Source: Gnetum montanum
Lineage: Eukaryota; Streptophyta; Gnetopsida; Gnetales; Gnetaceae
Reading direction: 5' to 3'
Assembly: GCA_015680685.1 (NCBI GenBank)
Contig: MNCI01003059.1
Location: 123,043 to 187,042, forward strand
DNA length: 64,000 nt
Shown: positions 54,633 to 64,000 of the stretch, in pieces
Layout: the number at the start of each line of letters is the position of its first letter
Numbering within the stretch: position 1 is the first letter of the stretch
The notes under the pieces: model-generated
The model's input: the letters and a program-made list of their open reading frames with translations, nothing else
The model's database searches: none
Told to the model about the DNA's origin: nothing
Translations under genes and position numbers: made by a program

Positions 54633-57053
54633 CATGAATCCTAAAGAGCCTTCAACCTCTACCTTAGGAGTAGTCGTTGTTCAACCTATCTATTAGGAAT
54701 TCACCATCAACATCCCTAGAGTCGAGGGATCCATCTTTGTGGGAAGGCAATCCCTTAGGCCCCATAACCAATCTCCCAAGCACGTGATGCTCAACAAAGA
54801 TAAATACAACTTTCTTTGTGTGAAGCTCCAGGTAGGCATTCCCTTAGACCGCCAAGAGTTGGAGGTAAAGTGAGGTTATGAGCTCATACATTGGAATGGG
54901 AGGGAGTGCTTCCCTATGCCTAACGATCTCATTCCCCTCACCAAGACCTTTCAGTGGATGCTTAACCAACTCATTTGATTGAGTGGGTTAAACGAGAATG
55001 ATGTAGCACTGACTATGAGAAGCCCTTGCAAGATGGGCAAGAGGAATTCAAGGCTTACTCAAAAAACAAGAATTCCTTTTATCTCTCTTTCTTGTTGCCC
55101 ACCTCTAATGTTGCTCCTTCGCAACCTTAGTCGTCTACCTTTTTTGAGGTAGCAACATCTCCCTTGTCACCACCTAGACCGACACCCATTGTGGTAAGTC
55201 ATCTAGCGCATACACATTAGGATGCAAGACTATTTGTTACCCTACCCTTTGTGGTATTGGCATAATCTATGCTATCCTCTATGCTAGCATCCGTGATACC
55301 AACTTAGCCCTACATGCACATAGTGCCAACATCCCAGCCACACGTGGGTTAGGCATTGTATGTTTCACCTATCTCTATGATGCCTCCTATGACAACCCAA
55401 GCCACAACCATGTGGTGGGGCCTTGCCTCTATGCCCTAGGCACGACATACACAATAGCGACATGCATGATAGAATTTATAGTAGTACGCTTAATAGGCAT
55501 GCTATGTGGTTGCACAGCCTACAACGAGGCCATGGAACACACCAATAACATAATAGGTTGCACAACCAACATAGCTTGTTGCACCTACACTGAGCCTGGA
55601 TCAAGCATTCTAGCTCATTCAAACACTCATTGAAGATGTCAAACGGCTTAAGGCCACTTCCTTTAACACCATCTAGGTGATGAACTTCTACCGGGATGAC
55701 CCTATTAGTCCCACTATCCCATCACTAACCTTACCTCCTAGCATTCAACTTCCCTAGTTCACCAAATATAATGGTGAAGGAGACCCTCACATTGATCTAG
55801 TGACCTTTCAATCTAAATGCCTTTTATTGCAAGCATGGCCACATGAGATCATTCACGTGTTTTCCATGTCCCTAACTGGCAAGGCGCTAGACTGGTACCA
55901 CGTGCTTCCTAGGGCCTCCATATCTTCGTTGGAGGATTTGTTTAGCCAATTTGTCACTCACTTGAAGTAAAAATTGAAGCCTAAGGTGATCTTAGACTAA
56001 CTTATGCAGATCAAGTAGGGCCACTTAGAGCCCATTCAAAAGTTCATCCAATGATGGAGCACTGCACTTAATGAAATCTATGAGCCTCTCGTAGAAACTC
56101 ACATATTGACCATTTTCAAAGGTGTAGTAAACGACTTCATTAAGTTGAAACTGTACTATCTTGCCCCACACTCCTTGAGCCAAGCATTCACTTAAACGAA
56201 GAGCATTTAGGATGCGGTGTAAGCCAGTAAGGATTTGGCCTACATGGCCTACAAGAATGTAGACACAAAGAAAGACAAGGAGAAGGGCAAGGCAACAACA
56301 ACCGTTGTAGTGGTGGCTAATGAGGCCAAGTCGAGCTATGCCAAACCAATGGCTAAGGAAACCAAGGCCCTAGTGAAAAATAAGGTAATTAGCTCTGGCA
56401 CTATGGCAACTAACTAACTTGCATCATCGGTGGCCACAAGGCAAGCTATCCCAAGGTCAAACTTTGAGCACAAGGAACTCTCAACGTATACACCATTGCC
56501 CATCAAACCATCAAAACTGTTGGGTCAGCTACTTAGTGCTAAGTGTATCCAGTATAAGAAAATATTTGAAGATGCTTGCAAGCATCATGATCGCTACTGT
56601 AAGCTCCTCAGAAACCCATCAGCAGTTGCACCAAACGAGTGCCCAATCCCAAAATTCTTCAAGCTTGACCGATTTTGCCATTATCATCAATTACCTGGCC
56701 ATGACATGGATTTCTACATGGCCTTATGGGATGACATACAATGCATGATTGACTAAGGCCAACTGGTTCTTAATTCAATCAATCTAGTTCAACCAAAAAA
56801 TCAATCAATGAAGGTATACAAAGATCCTCTCAATGCAAATGGCATAGGCTATGTCATCAATGCCATTGGCATTGATAACGATGTAGGATCAACACGAGAG
56901 CCATTTGTGATTTGTGTGCCCTCTAACAACATTGGGGCCTCTTCAGCGTCAACTAGTAGAAGGACCCCTTTTGTCATCAGAGCACTACCTCAAGTGCCCA
57001 TGACATCCTTTGTGGTTAGGGCCCTACAACACATTATGGCAACTGCAACTTAG
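54633..57053 (+). pseudogene. gag of a Tat-like Ty3/gypsy element, decayed
   Basis: The first Met at 54634 starts MNPKEPSTSTLG. The capsid region (about 55755..56200) shows FTKYNGEGDPHIDLVTFQSK, SLTGKALDWYHVLPRASISS, EDLFSQFVTHLK and HLEPIQKFIQ, the pattern of Tat-lineage gag. A Lys-rich linker follows. A divergent zinc motif FCHYHQLPGHDMDFYMALWD then leads to IQCMID (56673..56755), the usual CxYHxxxGHxxxxC..LK..I..LI form with its last Cys lost. At least eight stops interrupt the frame (for example after ..VTHLK and within QIK.GHLEPI), but frames of over 100 codons survive. Confidence 0.82.
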
Positions 57054-57499
57054 ACACCCTTTTTCATTAGGGTGCTACAACGTATGGACCCTTTGCTGAG
57101 TCAAGTGGTGGGAATTACAACAGGCCCTACTCATCTAAGGCCTCATCCTGCATATAATACTAGGTAGTTAAGGTGGTAGCCTAGGAGGCCAAATGAATAC
57201 CTTACCTACCAAATGATGAGGGAACACATGGCATTAGGTTTGCCTAAGCCCATCCCCTTGTCTACTATTCTTATGGCCACATCAACCGAAGCTACTACTA
57301 TAAGTGATCAACAATTGAGCACTGAGGCTCACAGGCAAGCAAAACAAAACAAGCCCAAATATCCTCCCTAAGAGATCTACCTTTTGGGTTGCATGGAGGA
57401 GTTGAAGGCTAACAAGGCAACTGATAGTGGTAAGAACTTTCTAGATGTGTTGGCATAAGTTAAGTAGGCTCATAAAAAAATACAACCTTGAGCTTGTAC

Positions 57500-58300
57500 G
57501 ACTTAGTGATGACCTCCTCTACTCATTGCGATGTACTAGTTCACATGTTGGCCTTCATTCCTATCAAAGAGGACATCCTAGTAGATGAACAAGCCATCCA
57601 CACTGTAATGCTTCCTCCTTTGCCTCAGGAATAAAGTCTAATGCCTCTAGCATTTCGTGATGAGGTAATCAAGGTAGACCCTAAAAGGGTCAAGTCACCA
57701 TGACATTAATGTTTATAACCATCTACGTAGGGCAATGCAAGATTCACAAGGTGCATGTCAATGATGAGGCAGCGACCAACGTCATCCCATTCCAATCGTT
57801 GACAAACTTGGTATGGTGTTATCGTGAAGGGAATGGTCACAATAGCCTTCATGGAAGGGGAGTGATTCCCCACCATGACCAAATTCATTGTCATCGAGGA
57901 GATGCCTAGGTTCAACTTGATTTTGGGAAGGCCTTGGTTAGCCCAATTATGGACCATCTCCTCACCCATTCACTGAGATATCCACCTTCCGTACAAAGGT
58001 GGAGAAGTGATCATACATGGTGACAACTCGGTTCCTCCAACCATCAACAATGTTGATGTAGACAAAGGGTCAAAGGTAAAGTTCCCTGATGATATGTCAC
58101 CCATGAAGGACAAGAGTAAACCTTGTCTAGAAAACCCATTTGAAGAACCAAAAGAGGCTGATACCCTCCCTGAGGAAGCTTTATGGGCAGAATTTCTCTT
58201 TAGCATCAATGATGAAGGTATAGGCGAATACCGCTTCGTGTTGCTTGGGCCCTATGCACCCCCTAATCCACATCAAGTTAGGAAGCAACTACATGGCTAA
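57500..58300 (+). pseudogene. Protease and flanks of the Tat-like element, decayed
   Basis: LYDLVMTSSTHCDVLVHMLA (about 57500) corresponds to the conserved SLLxSSExHRxAL region before Tat/Ogre protease. The active-site region reads VNDEAATNVIPFQSL (57760 on), where D-S/T-G is expected, so the catalytic triplet is gone. After a frameshift FIVIEEMPRFNLILGRPWLA, then the HLPYKGGEVIIHGDN stretch, gives the protease C-terminus. A 97-codon frame (58007..58300, ending RKQLHG) follows and then stops. No reverse transcriptase, RNase H or integrase follows, which is where they should be. Confidence 0.78.
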
Positions 58301-58550
58301 GGTACTCCCTTAGTGTAGCATGTGTTAGGTGCTTACTTGCCCTCAATTTTTTGCATGCTGTGTTAGCCTTATTAGCCTTTTGCTTACATAGTTATGTTCC
58401 ACATGATTACTTGCACTTTGCATTATTCTCTTTGTTACACATTCACCTCTTTTTCTTATGAATTTTCACTTAGTCTTTCACACATTAACAAAAGATTAAA
58501 AACACATAAAAAATTATAAAACTAAAACTACCAAAAAAAAAAAAAGAGAA

Positions 58551-58805
58551 GCACATGGCCTGAAAATGCCTTAAACTAACCTATGGCCTGAAAAGGCCTT
58601 AAACTAGCATGTGGCCCGAAAAGGCCTTACACTAATATATGGCTTGAAGAGACCTTAAAATAATGTGTGGCCTAGAATGACCTTAGACTAACAATCACCA
58701 TGGCCCAAAATGGCCTTAAACTAGCAATTTTCATGGCCCAAAATGGCCTTAAATTAGTAATTGCCCTTCTGCCATGGCCTTAAACTGGCAGGGGGCCCAC
58801 AAGGG
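58551..58805 (+). repeat. Tandem ATGGCC..GGCCTTAAACTA array
   Basis: About eight units spaced 27 to 42 bases apart, consensus ATGGCCYGAAAAGGCCTTAAACTAGCA. Each unit holds a GGCC..GGCC pair that can fold on itself. Later units change to ATGGCCCAAAATGGCCTTAAACTA. It separates the + strand gag-protease part from the opposite-strand coding tract. Confidence 0.92.
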
Positions 58806-58869
58806 GCCTAATCACATCAACTATTGGATTATCCACATTAAATAGTTAGCAAAATAAACATGAAGTTTC

Positions 58870-61800
58870 ACACAAAATTCTCATCACAAAAAACATGAGT
58901 TTTATTATATCTCTATCAGTAGGAGTACATAGTGTGACCATGGGCTAAAAAGGACCAAAGTGGAAAATTGCCCAACAACAAGGCTACATCAGGTCAGCTC
59001 AGTCAGAGGCATTTGGTAGGGGTCAAGGTTCCTCCTCCTCCTCTTCTATTGCTCTACTAGGGCCTACGCTATTGCCTAGTGCCTATCTCAAAACAACACA
59101 AAACAACAAATTAATCAGCAAGTGCAAAACTACAATACAAAATTAATGTGCAAAAATGACACATAAAAAAGCATAAAAGGAAAAAGCTAAACTAACCTGA
59201 GAGGATCTTGCATCGGAATCTGGAGGTAATGTATCAAGGCCTTCCTCCAAGCATCGGAGGATCTTGACCTTTGATAACCGCATCTAGTCCTTATGGCCAA
59301 AGTCAACATTTGTAAGGATTTTATCCTTGTCCACAATAGTCCATGTAGAAGGCTACATAGAAAAGGTGGTCGTAGAAGTCTCCTTTGGGAGTAGGGTAAT
59401 CTCTTGCTCTAGGGAACCACTCACCACTATGTGTTGGACAAATAACTTGAAATCTTGACTTCCACTAATTGCTTTAATGAACATCTCACAACGAAAAGCC
59501 TTCACAGACTCATCCTTGAGCTGTTGTAAGTAGGCGTCCCACTCCCACTTGTAGTGGCACTTGTGGTTGTTCTGCATATGCTACCATTTGCACACCTTGG
59601 CACTGAAGCTCTTTCACTCCTCATTCTTCTAGGAGAGTAGATCCATCCGCAACCTCTTCTTGACAATCTCTTGGGTAGCCTCATTCTTACCTCGGATTGT
59701 CAACTAGTACCTAGCATAATCTATCTCTGATGTCCACCAAGTACCATCGTTTTGTGCTTGAGTTGACAAGAAGTCATGACAAGATTGGAGGTCCTTGTTC
59801 TTTATGGTCAGGCTTACCACTGCCCCCTGGAGCTCGTGCATGTATTTCCATAGGTATTCATTCAAGCAGCTATAGGTCCATAATGCCTTTGCACTGGAAA
59901 GTGAGCACTTGCTCACTGCCTCATACACATGATGAGGCACCTACTCCACCTTAGGGGGATACTTAGGAATGACATCCATGTGAGCTACCTGATTTTAATC
60001 CTAGCAAAGCTTAGAGTGTGTTAGCATACAATGAACAAACCAATATTAGCAACAAGCTAAGCCATAGAATTAGCAAAATAGTTGAAGCAAAATGACATGC
60101 ATACCAAGTTTAGGATCCACCTATTGTATGCAGTCCACCATGTCCTCCATGATGCCTTCTATGAAGGCAAATTTATCTTGTGTCTTTGCCCATGGCTTCA
60201 TGCAATGGGTAGGCGCTAGTGATGGGTCATTGGCAAGAAGGTCTAAGACTACAATACAAAAAAATGTAGCACTTATTAATAACTAAGCAGTTAAGGCTTA
60301 AAAGCAAAATGCAAAAGCAAATGATAACAAAAAGTGCTTACTAAGCAAGCCCTTGGATGTCAATGCGGGTGGGTCTCCCAACTGCACATCATCAAAGAGG
60401 TTGGCAAAGTCACCCTCAAGGTGGAACAACCCCTCCTTATCAAACTAGTGGGAGATCTCTGGGGCCTCTGGTGGCTTCCTGCTATGAGCTACCTCCTCTT
60501 CAACTTGAGAAGGGGTCATGCCCGTTGTTCCCACTGTTGCCGCTATTGCTTCTTTAGTAGCCCTCTTGCTTGACTCACATAGCATAGCAGTATTAGCATA
60601 GCATAATAAACCAAAAATAAAAAAAATATAAGCTAGATGCATCTATGATGTGCATTAACCTGCAACCACTAAACAAAGTGTGGGTATCTTGAGGTGGACT
60701 TTTTTGACACCTGCTTATCCAATTGCAAGGGGAGTATCCTTTGTCGAGCATGGCCTCTTAATTTTATCCTTGGAAAACCCCACCATCTTTGTGATATATT
60801 TCTCCACCCTCTTTGCATCCCCAAAAACTATTGGTGGACACTTGCGTACACTGTCATGGAAATATGGTGAGTGTGACCTCCTGAGATGTGCCTTCATTAT
60901 AAATAAATACAACTTCTCAATCCCCTCTAGAGGGTCATGCACACAAGTAGTGGCAAAAAATGCTTAATCCATGGATTGGACAACTGCTTGCCATCCTACA
61001 CAATCCAACACCCACTATCCATAATCACTAAGAAATCTACAAGCCTTTGTAGATAGGCTATAAATATTACAAAGTGAAAATGAGATCTTACATTAACATT
61101 GTGGCGAAGGATGATAATCTTTGCCTGTAACCCAGTAGCAAGAGAAGAAGCCTAGTTAAACATGGTACTCTCCTTTATAACCTCCTGCATCACTCATGCT
61201 TACTCTACTTTAAGAAGCTTTCCTTGGGAGAGTAGCTTAGGAAAGGCATTGGCACAGAAAAGAGGGTAAACCCTTTGGAACTTAGGCACATGCACATTTC
61301 CAATGATGATACCTTTACAAGAGTAGGTGGTTCCTTGCCACTCCTTAATCTCCTCTCTCTAGTCTGCCTCTCAGTTGGGCTTGTCAATGATTGATGGGCC
61401 CACAGAGGAAAGACCAAAGAAGTCAGCAAAGAAGGCATCATTGAGGTCCAAGACTACCCTCAATTCATGCATGTGAGTAATAAAATAGTGGGCATCACAG
61501 CTAAAGGAGTCAACAATAGTCACCATCTCGGCCACTAGTGTGCTTGGGCTAAGGGCCAAGAAAAGGTCCATCAATCCACCATGTGCAAGCCAACTAGTCA
61601 GAGCCTGTAAGGCCTAATCACACAACCACTCCTATGCCTCCTCCACATCACCGTATTCATGATGAGAGTAGGCTCATTATGACCAATGGTGACCATTGTT
61701 ACTTCTCCTAAAGCAACATCAACTATAACATAGGAAAACACGATGTTAGCACCATGCAATCAACATGTGCATGAGAACAAGCAATAAAAATCAAGCCAAC

Positions 61801-62110
61801 ATAACAAATACTCACATGGAACAAACAGTATGTGTGATGCAGGTGGTGGCACAACAAGCTCTCCAAAGATAGGCTTACCGCTAGCCCATCCCTTGTCAAG
61901 CCAATTGTAGGTCTAGCACCGCTTGAATGCCTTCGGGTACTGAGTGTGGTAGTTCTCTAAGTCCTCTCCCACCTATTCAATAACTGCCTCCCAAATGCTT
62001 GGACTAGAGAAAAACACCTCTAGCACAGTACAAGTCAAAGAAAGGGCCTCTATCTCATCATGGAGTCCCTCATCATCAAGTTTAAATTTGGCATTGGACA
62101 TTCACAATTA
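58870..62110 (-). pseudogene. Decayed antisense ORF tract downstream of gag-protease
   Basis: Read on -, from about 62105 (MSNAKFKLDDEGLHDEIEAL) to 59220, successive open pieces look protein-like rather than random. Examples are FKRC.TYNWLDKGWASGKPIF (near 61920), MMDLFLALSPSTLVAEMVTI (61574), MHDPLEGIEKLYLFIMKAHL (60942), CLNEYLWKYMHELQGAVVSL (59860) and HYKWEWDAYLQQLKDESVKA (59555). Stops and shifts lie between them. No family was recognised. Several Tat-lineage elements carry an additional antisense ORF in the 3' half, often with tandem repeats beside it, so this is the most likely explanation. Confidence 0.5.
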
Positions 62111-64000
62111 GCAATTAACAAATCTAGCATGGCTAATGAGAATGAGATATAATGAAAAGAAATACCACTTATCCTTTGGCATAATATATAGATTGAGGTA
62201 GGTTTTGGAAGACAATATGCCCACACATGACAATGAAAAGTGTGTTGCTCTTGTTATAACAAGAGAACTCTAGCATGCTCTAGATTCTAGCTAAGGGACG
62301 AACACTCCTGCGGCCTAGTGTCAAGCCACCTGCTTGATCACCGCTAGTCATGGGCTCATTGGACATGAATCGTAGTATGTCTTGGTTTACTTGACCAAGA
62401 ACGGCTCGATGATGGTGCTTGAAGCCTCCATTTCCAAGTGTGACCACATGATCACACTAAAGTGCTATAGCAAGTAAGCTAGGAACTCACTTGCTCCTGG
62501 TCAGAATCACATTGCTTGATGGCCCAACTTCATGCCGAGTGCAAGCGTGTTGGGTACAGGCTGGCTGATGCAAGATAGGATGCCGATCAGCTCCATGACC
62601 ACTAAGACAAGCTTTAGTAGCACCATGAAACCACAAGATAGCAAACGAATGTGGTGTTAGCACACAATAGATTGCATTTTGGCATAAAATATTCACTTAC
62701 ACTTAGCAAAAATTAGCAAATCAAGCTCAAAATAGCATAACTTAGAAATCCTTAGGGTTTCCATGAGGCCCCATGAGATAGGATGTTAATACATATTTAA
62801 TGTGCCTGGTTCTCATTAGGATACAGTAGTAATGTAGCATTAGCATTTTACTTTACATTCCTACCATTTGCACCAACACGGTTTGCATGTTCTAATGTTC
62901 ATACATTCAACTTGCAAAATTAGTATTTTGGCATAGCTTTCATGCATTTAGCATTTTGTTTCACATAAGGCATTGTTATCATTGGCATTTTTGCACTTGG
63001 CATCTTGTGCATTTGGCATTATAGTTTTGCACTTCTTCTTCAAATTTTCTCAAAATTTTTCTAACTCTAGGTGATATAGCATGATATCCTAGAAAATCTC
63101 GTTTGCTATGCTCCTTAGGGAGCATAGCCAAAAAATCGCCAAATTTTTCTAACTATCAACTATGCTCCCCAAGGAGGGCATGGCCCCCAAATAAGAAAAA
63201 AATTAACAAGAAAAAAAAATTCTATTGGAAGTGTAGCATCCCAATGCATTTGAAACAAGTATTGGCTATGCTCCCTGGGGAGCGTAGTCGCTAGAACTTG
63301 AGCGTCCATCATCATGTCTTCTTCATTACGTTGTCTAGTGCCACATCGTCGTCCCTTCCCTTGTCCCTATGGCCTTCTCCCCATGTGTCCCTATGATGCC
63401 CAACCCTCCCTTCACCCTCACCTTGCACCCCCAGATTATAAAATAAGCAATGATAGAACCCTATCCCCTGGACGAGGCCATGTTAGTCATAACCCTTACC
63501 CCAATCTGCCAATCACCTTCACCCACATGCCAACATAAAGAAAAAACAAAAGAGAGAAGAAGGGATAAAGAAACCCTAGCCATGCATGCCCTAGGCGTAG
63601 CCATTTGTGTCCCATTCTATGTCTTCCACGTGGCATGACCTCCAATGGGGGAAATCCCTATCCATTGCCAAGACAAAACCCCCATTTTCTCCCCCTTCCT
63701 TGCCCTGCGCATTGTGTCCCTTAGAAATAAACTTACAAAATCCATCATAACCAATGCATTGTTCCTTGTCCTATTCATTGTAGAAAATCAATGTAGACAA
63801 TCATAATAAAATGACGTATCAATAAAGACCCACAACCTACGCATGTGTCTTCTCCTCTTAGCCGTGGCTACCAAGGTAGCCAGCGCAACCATAGTCCCTA
63901 CCAAGGTAGGCTACCCTAGGAACCAAACCCCAATGCAAGAGGTGCTAGAATGTGAAGAGAAAAAATGGTACAAAAAATGACAAGTGTGGAAAGCATACCT
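62111..64000. other. 3' part of the Tat-like region, palindromes, window end
   Basis: Palindromes of the type GCTATGCTCCYNRGGGAGCATAGC occur at 63110..63132, 63170..63190 and 63266..63290. Another palindrome, GGCTACCAAGGTAGCC, is at 63866..63881, with a related TACCAAGGTAG at 63899. TATAAAATA at 63437..63445 could be a TATA box. A purine-rich run AAAAGAGAGAAGAAGGGATAAAG (63545..63570) resembles a polypurine tract. No LTR copy matching 53186..54356 was found. Confidence 0.4.

Noticed and set aside
62487-63638. Several 60 to 75 codon frames near the window end
   Set aside because: They overlap each other in different frames and contain palindromic repeats; no protein family was recognised.

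Overview
This window is nuclear DNA from a seed plant with a large, repeat-rich genome. The long AT-rich intergenic tracts, the nested and decayed retrotransposons of many lineages and the single low-copy gene fit a gymnosperm such as a conifer; that placement is an inference. No bacterial, organellar or CRISPR-type feature was seen. The only convincing host gene is a two-exon P-class pentatricopeptide-repeat (PPR) gene on the + strand (33181..36310, intron 33747..35163), predicted to act on organellar, probably mitochondrial, RNA.

Layout. 1..151 is the end of an LTR. 152..7151 is AT-rich intergenic DNA with two decayed LINE ORF1 copies (- strand) and two tRNA-derived SINE copies. 7157..13790 is a complete LTR retrotransposon without recognisable protein genes (LARD type, - strand) with both LTRs, PBS, PPT and a CATAG target duplication. 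13796..19062 is mostly unclassified. 19063..19717 is an LTR with a GAGAT target duplication, interrupted by a 151-base assembly gap. 21804..24833 is a short element whose only recognisable gene is gag. 24850..25750 is a third decayed LINE ORF1. Two SINE copies (26386..26542, 27067..27213) lie just before a full-length LINE (27415..32878) flanked by a 14-base target duplication. The LINE ends 54 bases before the probable TATA box of the PPR gene. 38420..47972 is an RTE-type LINE split by an 8.7-kb Athila-like Ty3/gypsy element (CTTTC duplication), which itself holds another LTR copy. 49330..50640 is a decayed Ty1/copia pol. 52680 to the window end is a Tat-like Ty3/gypsy region: gag and protease on +, then a GGCC-rich tandem array, then a decayed coding tract on the opposite strand; reverse transcriptase and integrase are absent.

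How the parts relate. The most interesting observation is that the SINE and the full-length LINE share their 3' terminus: 18 of 20 bases match across a GGGGT..ACCCC hairpin-like tail (32857..32876 against 26390..26409 reversed). This suggests the SINE is, or was, copied by this LINE family. The same SINE family also sits in the PPR intron, where its B-box segment is tandemly amplified. A second theme is that the gypsy LTRs carry short palindrome-cored tandem arrays just upstream of their TATA boxes, with a different core sequence in each copy.
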